A stretch of 64,000 nucleotides of DNA from NCBI GenBank assembly GCA_018378775.1, contig JAGZWV010000005.1, forward strand, positions 1 to 64,000, in the 5' to 3' direction. The position numbers and the translations under genes were made by a program. Under the pieces are notes generated by a model. That model did not search any database. It was not told the origin of the DNA and worked only from the letters and a program-made list of their open reading frames with translations. Positions 45,413-53,752 of the stretch are shown here, one piece after another. How positions within the stretch are numbered: the first letter of the stretch is position 1; each line of letters begins with the position of its first letter. The DNA comes from Collinsella sp. GTDB taxonomy: Bacteria > Actinomycetota > Coriobacteriia > Coriobacteriales > Coriobacteriaceae.

Positions 45413-45445
45413 CCTACCAAAAAGGGACAGGTTTATTTTGGCAGG
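45413..45445. repeat. hairpin of the GGGACAGG family
   Basis: Arms CCTACCAAAA and TTTTGGCAGG pair with one mismatch around a core AGGGACAGGTTTA. The two hairpins at 59314 and 60145 have the same core in different arms. It begins at the brxD stop codon and lies before the helicase gene. Confidence 0.7.
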
Positions 45446-45528
45446 TTTTATCTGGGCAAACGTTGAAGCAGTAATGCAACAAGCCGTTGCCAGCCGCGTT
45501 GAGAGATTCGTTGTTGAAAGGAGGCCCC

Positions 45529-47973
45529 GTGAACGCCTTTGACCGCTACGCCCCGTTTATCCAAGACTTCATCTACTCCCACGATTGGGAGAGCTTGCGC
45601 TCTATCCAGGTTGCGGCGGCAGATGCCATCTTCAACACACAGGACAATGTGCTCCTGACGGCATCCACGGCTTCCGGCAAAACCGAGGCGGCCTTCTTTC
45701 CCATCCTGACCGAGTTTTGGGAGAACCCGCCCGCAAGCGTGGGCGCCCTCTACATTGGCCCCCTCAAGGCGCTCATCAACGACCAATTCGTCCGCCTCAA
45801 CGACCTGTGCGAAGAAGCCGATATCCCCGTCTGGCACTGGCATGGCGATGTCTCGCAATCACACAAGGCCAAACTCATCAAAAAACCGAGCGGCATCCTA
45901 CAGATTACGCCCGAGTCGCTCGAGGCGCTCCTGATCCATAAGCACATGGCGATCCCGCGCATGTTTTGCGACCTGCGCTATGTGGTTATCGACGAAGTCC
46001 ATTCGCTCATGCGCGGCGACCGCGGCGGGCAGACGCTCTGTCTTATCGAGCGCCTCTCGCGCATGGCAGGCGTGCAGCCCCGCCGCATTGGCCTTTCGGC
46101 CACCATCGGCGACCCCGAGCGCACGGGCGCCTTTCTCTCGCAGGGAACGGGGCGCGACTGCGTTATCCCCCGCTTTGAGGAACCGCGCCGCGTGTGGCGC
46201 ATCTCCATGGAGCACTTCTACAACTCGGGCCCCCAGGCGCAGCAGCGGGGATTCGAGAGCATGGGTCCTCAAGAGGCCGAAGTGCTTGCGTGCGAGCGTA
46301 TTGAGACGGCGGCGCCCGCGGCGCTGCCCGCATCCGGACAAGACATGTGCCGCAGCGGACAGCTTGCACAGGAAGAACGCCGTCAACGTCGCGAGCAGGC
46401 GCGGGGCAAGGCCGCTCCCAAAGACCGTCGCACTTCCTCGGCCCCCGAGGGCGAAGTCGACATCCCACGAGCGACCGAGCAGGCGCTTCTCAACCCCACC
46501 GACACGGCGCCCGACAACGCCGACCCCGGTATGGGCTATATCTTTGAGCATACGCGCGGCCGCAAGTGCCTGGTCTTTGCCAACTCGCGCGAGGAGGCAG
46601 AGGCCGTGTGCTCCATGCTGCGCAGCTACTGCGAGAGCCGGCACGAGCCCGACCGCTTTCTCATCCATCACGGCAATCTTTCGGCATCGCTACGCGAGAC
46701 GGCCGAGGAGCTCATGCGCGACGAGGAGCAGGCGCAGACAACCGTCACCACCTCTACGTTGGAGCTCGGTATCGATATCGGCCGCCTGGAGCGCGCCTTC
46801 CAGATTGACGCGCCGTTTACCGTCAGCTCCTTTTTGCAGCGCATGGGGCGCACAGGCCGTCGCGACCTTCCGCCCGAGATGTGGTTTGTCATGCGTGAGG
46901 AAGAACCTGAGCCGCGCACGATGATGCCCGAAACCATTCCCTGGAAGCTCCTGCAGGGCATTGCGCTCGTACAACTCTATCGCGAGGAAAAGTGGGTCGA
47001 GCCGCCCGAGCTCGATCGACTCCCCTACAGTCTACTCTACCACCAGACTATGTCGACGCTTGCCAGCACCGGCGAGCTCACGCCAGCAGAGCTTGCCCAG
47101 CGCGTGCTCACACTCAGCTATTTCCATCGCATCTCGGCCGATGACTATCGCGTATTGCTGCGTCACCTCATTAAGATCGACCATATCCAGGTCACCGAGG
47201 GCGGCGGACTCATCGTGGGTCTCGCGGGCGAGCGCATCATCAACAACTTTAAGTTCTACGCCGTATTCCAGGAAAACGAGGAGTTCACCGTTCGTAGCGA
47301 GTCGGCCGAATTGGGCACGATCGTCAACCCGCCACCGCCCGGTGAGCGCATCGCCATCGCCGGACACTGCTGGATTGTCGAGGAAGTGGACTGGAAGCGC
47401 CACACCGTCTTTGCCACGCAGGTCAAGGGCCGGGTGCCGGCCTACTTTGGCGACTGCCCCGGCGACATCAATACACACGTACTCGAGCGCATGCGCAAGG
47501 CGCTCAACGAGCACGCGACATATCCGTACCTCATGGGTAACGCACGGGCCCGCTTGGCGCAGGCTCGCCATACGGCCGAGATTTCGGGCGCGGGAACTAA
47601 GCCGCTCATCAATCTGGGTGGCGACACCTGGGTGCTCTTCCCCTGGTTGGGCAGCTACGCCTTCCTAGCACTCGAGCGCATGCTTAAAATCAAATGCGCC
47701 GCTGAGCTGGGCCTTCGCGGACTCGACCCGTCACGCCCGTACTTTATGCAGTTTAAGATGAAGGCCGACGAGGAGACGTTCTTTGAGGTGCTCGCCGCCG
47801 AGGCCGAAAAGGACTTCGATCCCATCGAGCTCGTGTATCCGGGCGAGGTTCCCTACTTCGATCGCTACGACGAGTACGTTCCCGAGGAGCTCGTACGCAA
47901 AGGCTTTGCCGAAGGCGTGCTCGACATCGAAGGCATGAAGCAGCGCGTCCTTAGCTGGCGCAACCACGCATAA
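45529..47973 (+). CDS. brxHI: BrxHI/Lhr-like DEAD/DEAH-box helicase
   Basis: This 814-residue SF2 helicase has motif I STASGKT (46-52), motif II DEVH (155-158), motif III LSAT (189-192), and in the second RecA domain FANSREEAE, TSTLELGIDIG and QRMGRTGRRD. The C-terminal 300 residues lack a further known enzyme domain. The pattern matches Lhr-like helicases named BrxHI when beside BrxD. A charged insertion of about 100 residues (about 225-320) separates the two RecA domains. Start GTG 45529-45531 follows GGAGG by four bases. The gene ends 17 bases before the converging spermidine-synthase-like gene and closes the cassette. Confidence 0.88.
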   Translation: MNAFDRYAPFIQDFIYSHDWESLRSIQVAAADAIFNTQDNVLLTASTASGKTEAAFFPILTEFWENPPASVGALYIGPLKALINDQFVRLNDLCEEADIPVWHWHGDVSQSHKAKLIKKPSGILQITPESLEALLIHKHMAIPRMFCDLRYVVIDEVHSLMRGDRGGQTLCLIERLSRMAGVQPRRIGLSATIGDPERTGAFLSQGTGRDCVIPRFEEPRRVWRISMEHFYNSGPQAQQRGFESMGPQEAEVLACERIETAAPAALPASGQDMCRSGQLAQEERRQRREQARGKAAPKDRRTSSAPEGEVDIPRATEQALLNPTDTAPDNADPGMGYIFEHTRGRKCLVFANSREEAEAVCSMLRSYCESRHEPDRFLIHHGNLSASLRETAEELMRDEEQAQTTVTTSTLELGIDIGRLERAFQIDAPFTVSSFLQRMGRTGRRDLPPEMWFVMREEEPEPRTMMPETIPWKLLQGIALVQLYREEKWVEPPELDRLPYSLLYHQTMSTLASTGELTPAELAQRVLTLSYFHRISADDYRVLLRHLIKIDHIQVTEGGGLIVGLAGERIINNFKFYAVFQENEEFTVRSESAELGTIVNPPPPGERIAIAGHCWIVEEVDWKRHTVFATQVKGRVPAYFGDCPGDINTHVLERMRKALNEHATYPYLMGNARARLAQARHTAEISGAGTKPLINLGGDTWVLFPWLGSYAFLALERMLKIKCAAELGLRGLDPSRPYFMQFKMKADEETFFEVLAAEAEKDFDPIELVYPGEVPYFDRYDEYVPEELVRKGFAEGVLDIEGMKQRVLSWRNHA

Positions 47974-47990
47974 GGCCCGTCCCGAACAGG

Positions 47991-48866
47991 TTAGTCGTGA
48001 AGAACGGTGCCAAGGAAGTCGGTGTCGAAGGGCACGGCGTCCGCGAAGGCATAGTCGCCGTCGCTGGCGATGAGCAGGTAGTTTTCCTCGCCGCCAAACT
48101 CCGTGTCGCCGCAGGGGACAACCCGCGCATGGGCAAACACCTCAAGTGCCGTGGCAACGCAATCGCGCAGGAACGTCACATCGCTCCCCTCGCTCGCGCT
48201 CACGATATTGGCTGCATAGACGCCACCCGCATTCAGGCTGCCCCGCGCCAAACGCAGCGCCTCGACGGTCGCCAGTTCGCGCACAGGCTCGGCGCCGCCA
48301 AAGCAATCGCTCACGATAACGTCGTAGCGGCGATGCCCCACGCTCGTCACTCCCAGGTACGAGCGCGCCTCAGCGGTGATCACCCGCAGGCGGTCGCCCA
48401 CCGCGCGCTCAAGCTCGTCCACATAGAACCAGCGACGCGCCAGACGCGTGATCTCGGCATCGTACTCGATGACGTCCATGCGCAAGCCCTCATGTGACAA
48501 CAGTGCAAACTTGGGATAGGCAAACCCGCCGCCACCCAACATGAGCATACGGTCGATACCGTGCCCACAAGTCTCGCGCATCGCGTCCTCGGCCTCAAAC
48601 ACATCGTCAAATGCGCGATAGTACGCAAAGACCGGCTCCGCCCAACGATCGCCAACATAGCTTGCGCTTTGGTAGACGCCACCTTGCACGAGCACGCGGA
48701 CCTCGTCACCGCCTTCATCGTGCACGCGCTTCACACGCGCCAACCCGTTGCGGGTCCGCGCAACCTGCAGACAGGCAGCACGAACAGCGACAGCGGCCGC
48801 ACCCAGCGCCGCGGCTCCCAGAGCAACGCCGGCAACGACTCCGGCGGAAACACTCGGCTTGTTCAT
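47991..48866 (-). CDS. spermidine synthase-like methyltransferase-fold protein with N-terminal membrane helix
   Basis: This 291-residue protein has an N-terminal hydrophobic segment (about 7-30) and then a Rossmann methyltransferase-like domain with RMLMLGGGGFAYPKF near 105, DVIEYDAEITRLARRWF near 130 and YDVIVSDCFGG near 182, which matches spermidine synthase-like proteins. The usual polyamine-binding residues cannot be confirmed, and speD/speE partners are absent, so it may be a methyltransferase rather than a polyamine enzyme. It begins at the elp3 stop (TAGATG), so the two are coupled. Confidence 0.75.
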   Translation of the reverse strand: MNKPSVSAGVVAGVALGAAALGAAAVAVRAACLQVARTRNGLARVKRVHDEGGDEVRVLVQGGVYQSASYVGDRWAEPVFAYYRAFDDVFEAEDAMRETCGHGIDRMLMLGGGGFAYPKFALLSHEGLRMDVIEYDAEITRLARRWFYVDELERAVGDRLRVITAEARSYLGVTSVGHRRYDVIVSDCFGGAEPVRELATVEALRLARGSLNAGGVYAANIVSASEGSDVTFLRDCVATALEVFAHARVVPCGDTEFGGEENYLLIASDGDYAFADAVPFDTDFLGTVLHD

Positions 48867-50774
48867 CTAGAGCTCCTTTTGCAGATAGAGGCCATGGTCG
48901 TAAAAACCAAGGTGGCGATAGTACTCGCGCGTACCGATTGCGCTGATCACGTTGATGTGCGCATAACCCGCGTCCCAAGCAATCTGGCACGCACGCTCCA
49001 CAAGCAGACGCCCCAGACCGTGATGCTGAGCCGCCTGGCCTTGATCGCCCACGCGCGCCGCCATGCCATACACGTGCACCTCGCGAATCATTGCCTCGTC
49101 CGGCGTCGTCGGCAGCACGTCCGCATGCGCGGCAACAAACGCGCGATCGGGCAGCGACAGGCGCAAAAAGCCCGCGATCTTGCCCTCGGGCGTTACCCAC
49201 TGCAAAAAGCGCTCGTGCGTCACCGGCGTCTCGTATGCCACTTCCTCGTCAAGAGACAGCTCGTCCAGGTCGGCGCCCGCCGTGCTGATCTCGCGATAGC
49301 GAATCTCGTGCACCGTCGCGCCTTCCCCACGAGCCGCCAAGCGGTTCTCGACGAGCTGACGCAGGTTGGGCTTCTTGTTGCCCACCATGATGTCATCGGA
49401 ACTAAAATCGCGGATCATGCGGCTGATACGGCAGAACGCCGGCGTCACCACGATGTCGTCGGCTAACACATCGAGCAGCTCTTCCTCGGTATAAGGGCGC
49501 CACTCGCCGCGTTCATAGCAGCCCACCAGACGCGAGCCCTCGATGAGCGCACACGGGTAGACCTTGACCTCGTCGGGCATAAAGGCCCCTTCGGTCATAA
49601 AGCGCTCGTAGTCGCGCTTGTCCCCCTCGGGCGTGGCACCCAACAAATTGAGCATAAAGTGCGCATGGATCTTAAAGCCAAACAGGCGCGCAAGCGAAAA
49701 CGCACGCTCAATCTGAGCCACCGTAATGCGACGCTCGTTAATGTCGAGCAGGTGCTGGTCAAGGCTCTGGATACCCATCTGGATCTTGGTGCAGCCCAAG
49801 CGGCGAATGAGCGCGAGCGCTTGCGGCGTCACGGCATCGGGACGCGTCTCGATAACGAGCCCCACCACGCGATGCTTCGCCGTCTCATTAATGCGCTGTT
49901 GACGCTCGAGCTCCTCCATCGAAGCCGTCTGCCACTCGGCGACCTCGCCCCACGGCGTACCGGGACCGTACAGGCGACGCACCGCACGGTTGTAGCCGCC
50001 CGCGGCAGCATCCACACACTCCTGCTCGTCAGCAACACCAGCTGCAAGCTCACGCTCGTCGGTCGCAATGCCCGCCGCCCGATAGCGCTCGCGACGCTCC
50101 GCCACCACCGGCGGCAGCGCATCGGCGGGCGCGTCATCGAGCAGACGCCCTGCCTCGGCACGGCTGATGCCCGGACGGGCCAGCATGGGGTTAGCCGCCA
50201 CGCCGGCCACGGCATCGTCATTGAGCGCGCGGAAGAGCTCCGACATAAACCAGATCTGATAGCCTTGCGGATAGTCGCTCCAGGTACCGCCGAGCACGAT
50301 GAGCTCGATCTTGTCGGTCGCGTGTCCCATCTGCGAAAGCGCGGTCAGACGAGCACTCACCTGCAGATACGGGTCGAAGCAATTTTGCTCCGCACGGGCG
50401 CACGCCGGCTCAGCGTGCAGATAGCTCTTGGGCATGCGCAGGTCGTTGGGACAAAACAGGCAATCGCCCGAGCACGGCCACGGCTTGGTAATGACGGTAA
50501 TGGTCGCCACGCCCGAAGCCGTGCGGCGCGGCTTCATGCGTAGCACCTGCAGCAGCTGGCGCTCCAGCTCGGCGTCGACATTCCATGCCGACCAACGAGC
50601 CGGTTCCTCGCGCTTCACCCGCTGGTAAAACGGCAGCAGGCGACGCTTGGCCAAATCGCGCTTATCGGCACCTTCGCGGCGCGCCTCAGCATGTATCAGT
50701 TTGACGAGCGCCTTGTCGTCTACGGTCTCGCCGCGACGCAGGGCCTCGAGTATGTTCAAAATAATCTGTTCCAT
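48867..50774 (-). CDS. elp3: Elp3-family radical SAM/GNAT tRNA uridine-34 modification enzyme
   Basis: This 635-residue protein has a radical SAM domain with its cluster cysteines at 101, 105 and 108 (CSGDCLFC, followed by PNDLRMPKSY), the Elp3 segments LIVLGGTWSDYP, CTKIQMGIQSLDQ and FMLNLLGATPEGDKRDY, and a C-terminal GNAT acetyltransferase domain (about 500-635) with GLGRLLVERACQIA. Bacterial and archaeal Elp3 is thought to modify the wobble uridine of tRNA without other Elongator subunits. TACAAT ends six bases before the ATG, so the transcript may be leaderless. The spermidine-synthase-like gene follows directly. Confidence 0.92.
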   Translation of the reverse strand: MEQIILNILEALRRGETVDDKALVKLIHAEARREGADKRDLAKRRLLPFYQRVKREEPARWSAWNVDAELERQLLQVLRMKPRRTASGVATITVITKPWPCSGDCLFCPNDLRMPKSYLHAEPACARAEQNCFDPYLQVSARLTALSQMGHATDKIELIVLGGTWSDYPQGYQIWFMSELFRALNDDAVAGVAANPMLARPGISRAEAGRLLDDAPADALPPVVAERRERYRAAGIATDERELAAGVADEQECVDAAAGGYNRAVRRLYGPGTPWGEVAEWQTASMEELERQQRINETAKHRVVGLVIETRPDAVTPQALALIRRLGCTKIQMGIQSLDQHLLDINERRITVAQIERAFSLARLFGFKIHAHFMLNLLGATPEGDKRDYERFMTEGAFMPDEVKVYPCALIEGSRLVGCYERGEWRPYTEEELLDVLADDIVVTPAFCRISRMIRDFSSDDIMVGNKKPNLRQLVENRLAARGEGATVHEIRYREISTAGADLDELSLDEEVAYETPVTHERFLQWVTPEGKIAGFLRLSLPDRAFVAAHADVLPTTPDEAMIREVHVYGMAARVGDQGQAAQHHGLGRLLVERACQIAWDAGYAHINVISAIGTREYYRHLGFYDHGLYLQKEL

Positions 50775-50780
50775 GCCCCC

Positions 50781-50786
50781 ATTGTA
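50781..50786 (-). promoter_or_regulatory. -10 box of elp3, leaderless spacing
   Basis: TACAAT on the minus strand ends six bases before the elp3 ATG. No Shine-Dalgarno site fits: the only G-run is one base from the ATG. Such spacing is typical of leaderless actinobacterial transcripts. The -35 is poor. Confidence 0.4.
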
Positions 50787-50792
50787 AAGGCA

Positions 50793-50826
50793 AAGGCGCC
50801 GGAGCCGACCGCGGCCCCGACGCCTT
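50793..50826 (-). terminator. terminator-like hairpin after the DUF4097 gene
   Basis: Arms AAGGCGTCGGGGCCG and CGGCTCCGGCGCCTT pair with two G-U steps and a short loop, followed on the minus strand by TTTGCCTTTAC. The T-run is broken, so termination may be partial. Confidence 0.5.
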
Positions 50827-50878
50827 CATCAAACAGCGCGTCTAAGCATCTATGTTTGCGGAATTAGCCCGCCGTCCG

Positions 50879-51778
50879 TCACTCCGGATCAAACGACATG
50901 TCGCCCGAACCAACCTCAAATCGATACGTAGCAGACTTGTCACCGTTATCGAATTCAAGATTCAAAATGGTCTCGCCATCGTAGCCAAGCGGAAGAAAAT
51001 CGCTCTCGAAGTCGCCGCTGCCCAAGGTGAGGCTCGCCTTAAAGCCCGTCGAGTTCGGAACCGTCATCTCCACATCGCCCGAGCCCACGCTCACGTCCAT
51101 CGACTTCGCGGGGGCCTGGTAGAGCTCGAACGTCACATCGCCCGAACCGACCTCGGCATTCAGGGTATCGGTCACGGTGCCCGTAAACTCGATGTCTCCC
51201 GAGTCCAGCGTTACATCCAGGTCATGGCACGCAATGCCCGCGACCGTCAGGTCACCCGACCCTACATCCGCCGTAATGCCCACCAGGTTATCCGCAACCT
51301 CGCGCGGCAGCTCGACGGTAACCGTGCGGTCAATGGCGTGCTCGTCATCGCAATCGAACTGGCGAATCCTGAGCGTGGAGCCCTTGATCTCGGCCAGGTT
51401 CTGGGTCGCCGCATCGTAAGCAGAGGTTCCTTTTGCCACACGACCGCTTTCGATAACACGCACCGGCCCGCCGGAGACGTGTTTGACCTCGACCGTGCCC
51501 GATGTCACATCCAGGTCGAGCGATGTGAACGCGTCGGCATCAAACGTTTCGCTCGAAAGCTGCTGAGGCCGAGCAGAGTAATTGCCGCCATCCGAAATAT
51601 CGTCATCGTCAACCTCATCATCCAGGCCAGACAAGCCGGAGACAATATCGCTAAGCTCCCACGGCCCATCAAAGTGAATCAATATCCGCGAAATACCAAA
51701 GACAAGCCCGATGATGAGAACAAACGCTCCGATGCCAACGCCCAAGCGTACCTTGGATTCATGCGAAAGCTTCATCAT
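50879..51778 (-). CDS. DUF4097 beta-strand-repeat membrane protein
   Basis: This 299-residue protein has one N-terminal membrane helix (about 12-34), an acidic linker, and then a beta-helix-like domain with repeats of the form GSGDLTV, SGDIEF, GSGDVTF, GSGDVEM and GSGDFES at about 20-residue spacing, which is the DUF4097/LiaG type. Such proteins sit outside the membrane and are linked to envelope-stress circuits. The start ATG overlaps the stop of the upstream XRE gene (ATGA), so they form one unit. Confidence 0.85.
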   Translation of the reverse strand: MMKLSHESKVRLGVGIGAFVLIIGLVFGISRILIHFDGPWELSDIVSGLSGLDDEVDDDDISDGGNYSARPQQLSSETFDADAFTSLDLDVTSGTVEVKHVSGGPVRVIESGRVAKGTSAYDAATQNLAEIKGSTLRIRQFDCDDEHAIDRTVTVELPREVADNLVGITADVGSGDLTVAGIACHDLDVTLDSGDIEFTGTVTDTLNAEVGSGDVTFELYQAPAKSMDVSVGSGDVEMTVPNSTGFKASLTLGSGDFESDFLPLGYDGETILNLEFDNGDKSATYRFEVGSGDMSFDPE

Positions 51779-52494
51779 TCATCACCCTCTTTGGAGCCCG
51801 GCTCAGCGGTAGTCGCGGTAGCCACGTCAGCATCAACCGCAGCGGAAGCATCCTGCACCTGAGTCCTAGCCGTCACCGGTGCCAGACCAACCTGGATATC
51901 CCCGCGTGCCCAATCGCCATCGAGCGCACGCGCCACCCAGTGATAGATGGGAATCGTAAAGAAGATCAGTGCGGGAAAGGGGCTGGCACCAACCAGGAAC
52001 ATCAGTAAAAAGAACAGCAGCCAGCATACGGCCCAATACGGAAACGATTGGAACGGACCCTTCACCGGCTTCGGGCTGGCCGTGCCGCTCGTCACCTGCG
52101 CCGTTGCGGCATTGGCAGCCTGCGCGCTCCAACTTGCCGCCTGCGCCGCCTTGGCCGCAGCATCACTCGCCTGCGTTGCCGCCTCGGTAGCGCGCGCCGC
52201 TGCCTCATGGGTGCGAGCACGCTCTGCCGCCTCGGCCTCGCGCTGACGAGCGCGGTCCTCGTTCTCAAACTCGATATCGTCCTCGATCTCGTCGCTCGGA
52301 TTGAGCAGCTCGTCCAGACTCACACCATAGAGCTTGGCAAGTGAGATCAGGTTCTCGGTATCGGGCGAGCTCTCCGCGCGCTCCCATTTGCTGACCGCCT
52401 GGCGCGACAGCCCCAACTTTCGCGCCAGCCCTTCTTGGCTAAAGCCTTTGCTGCGGCGAAGGTCGGCGAGCCGCTGCGCAGTTTCTACATTCAT
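51775..52494 (-). CDS. XRE-family regulator with C-terminal membrane segments
   Basis: This 239-residue protein has an N-terminal helix-turn-helix (about 8-62; FSQEGLARKLGLSRQAVSKW), an acidic patch and a long Ala-rich helical stretch (about 90-145), then two hydrophobic helices (about 160-200). A DNA-binding domain tethered to the membrane points to envelope sensing. ATG 52492-52494 follows AGGAGG by four bases. It is translationally coupled to the DUF4097 gene, which is probably its partner or target. Confidence 0.87.
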   Translation of the reverse strand: MNVETAQRLADLRRSKGFSQEGLARKLGLSRQAVSKWERAESSPDTENLISLAKLYGVSLDELLNPSDEIEDDIEFENEDRARQREAEAAERARTHEAAARATEAATQASDAAAKAAQAASWSAQAANAATAQVTSGTASPKPVKGPFQSFPYWAVCWLLFFLLMFLVGASPFPALIFFTIPIYHWVARALDGDWARGDIQVGLAPVTARTQVQDASAAVDADVATATTAEPGSKEGDE

Positions 52495-52612
52495 GGTTCC
52501 TCCTATGTGATGCCAGCCGTGCCGCCGGACCGTTTTTGTTCTTAAGGCGCCTTGCACAGTTAAAAATCTATCCGCCACCGCCAAAAGCATGCCACCTATT
52601 CTAGTGAGATTT

Positions 52613-52641
52613 TTGACAACCAGCGGTTGCGGGCACATATG
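52613..52641 (+). promoter_or_regulatory. possible upstream promoter of the methyltransferase gene
   Basis: A perfect TTGACA (52613-52618) is 17 bases from CATATG (52636-52641), a weak -10. Confidence 0.3.
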
Positions 52642-52685
52642 AGCTGCGGAAATGTGTCCAAACAAAGCAATGACCCGTAGCTTGG

Positions 52686-52715
52686 TTGTCCCCGTTGCTG
52701 CGTTAACGGTAGTAT
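52686..52715 (+). promoter_or_regulatory. promoter of the methyltransferase gene
   Basis: TTGTCC (52686-52691) and TAGTAT (52710-52715) are 18 bases apart, with the start codon about 47 bases downstream. Confidence 0.45.
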
Positions 52716-52761
52716 GGTCGTACCGTTTATTCCGCACCGCCAACGGAGGGAGTTCCGCGCC

Positions 52762-53634
52762 GTGAACCGCGATTTCGCCTCATCGCTCATCCAGCTCAAC
52801 AATACGTTCTATCGCGAGCACTCCGCCTCCTTTTCCGATACGCGCCAGGCCCCGTGGCCCGGCTGGGTGCGCACCATGGACGTCGCGCTCGAGCAGCTCG
52901 ACGTCGCCACGATTGAGCATCCCGTCCGCGTCTTCGATCTTGCCTGCGGCAACATGCGATTTGAGAACTTTGCTGCCGGCGGCACGCTTGCCGCTAAGGG
53001 CGTAGACGGCACGAGCCCCTCGGCGGATGCCAGCTGCCCCTTTGAGTTCTACGGCGTCGACTCGTGCCAGGATCTGGCCATCGATGCGCGCGGCCACGCC
53101 CTGCGCATCCCCAACCTGCACTTCCAGGAACTCGACGTGCTCGATGCCCTCATGAAGCTCAACCCCGCCGAGACGCCCGACGCGCTCTTCGATGCACCGC
53201 TTGCCGATATCTCGGTCTGCTTTGGCTTTATGCACCATGTGCCGTCGTGCGAGTACCGCGTACGCGTGCTCGACGCCCTGGTGCGCCAGACGCGCCCGGG
53301 CGGCATCATCGCTATCAGCTTTTGGGAGTTTATGAACGACGAGCGCATGGCGCGCAAGGCCGTTCGCGCCGAAGCCCGCGCCGAGCTCACCCCGCCGTTT
53401 GAGGGCTACGACTCCGCGCAGTTTGAAGCCGGCGACCACCTCATTGGCTGGCAAAATGACCGCCATGCTTACCGCTATTGCCACCACTTTGACGATCAGC
53501 AGATCACCGACCTGGTGCGCGGCGTTCGCACGTTCTACAAGAGCGGTGAGGTCCCCGTGCGCGAGCTTGAGCGCTTCCATGCCGATGGTCGCAGCGGCGA
53601 GCTCAATCGCTATGTAATTCTTAAGCGCCTGTAG
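52762..53634 (+). CDS. class I SAM-dependent methyltransferase
   Basis: This protein of about 290 residues has the SAM motif VFDLACGNMRFENF near residue 58, FYGVDSCQDLAIDA near 95 and CFGFMHHVPSCEYR near 155, followed by RPGGIIAISFW. It is a class I methyltransferase with no substrate identity; the ACGNMR motif and position between tRNA-modifying genes do not decide it. The start is GTG 52762-52764, nine bases after GGGAG; the frame is open 16 codons further upstream through the promoter region. Confidence 0.8.
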   Translation: MNRDFASSLIQLNNTFYREHSASFSDTRQAPWPGWVRTMDVALEQLDVATIEHPVRVFDLACGNMRFENFAAGGTLAAKGVDGTSPSADASCPFEFYGVDSCQDLAIDARGHALRIPNLHFQELDVLDALMKLNPAETPDALFDAPLADISVCFGFMHHVPSCEYRVRVLDALVRQTRPGGIIAISFWEFMNDERMARKAVRAEARAELTPPFEGYDSAQFEAGDHLIGWQNDRHAYRYCHHFDDQQITDLVRGVRTFYKSGEVPVRELERFHADGRSGELNRYVILKRL

Positions 53635-53752
53635 GACCAAGCGACTCGCCGCTGAGCCGCACCGCAACTTTCGGGCACATTGCGCCCGCCCTCTTCCAAC
53701 CCATTGCCGGAACGTGCAGCCATGCGTTCCATACTTATGACCAAGGAGCCTC

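Noticed and set aside
42355..47973. A complete BREX system
   Set aside because: Only BrxD- and BrxHI-like genes are present. No PglX methylase, PglZ phosphatase, BrxC or BrxL gene lies in the flanking 10 kb.
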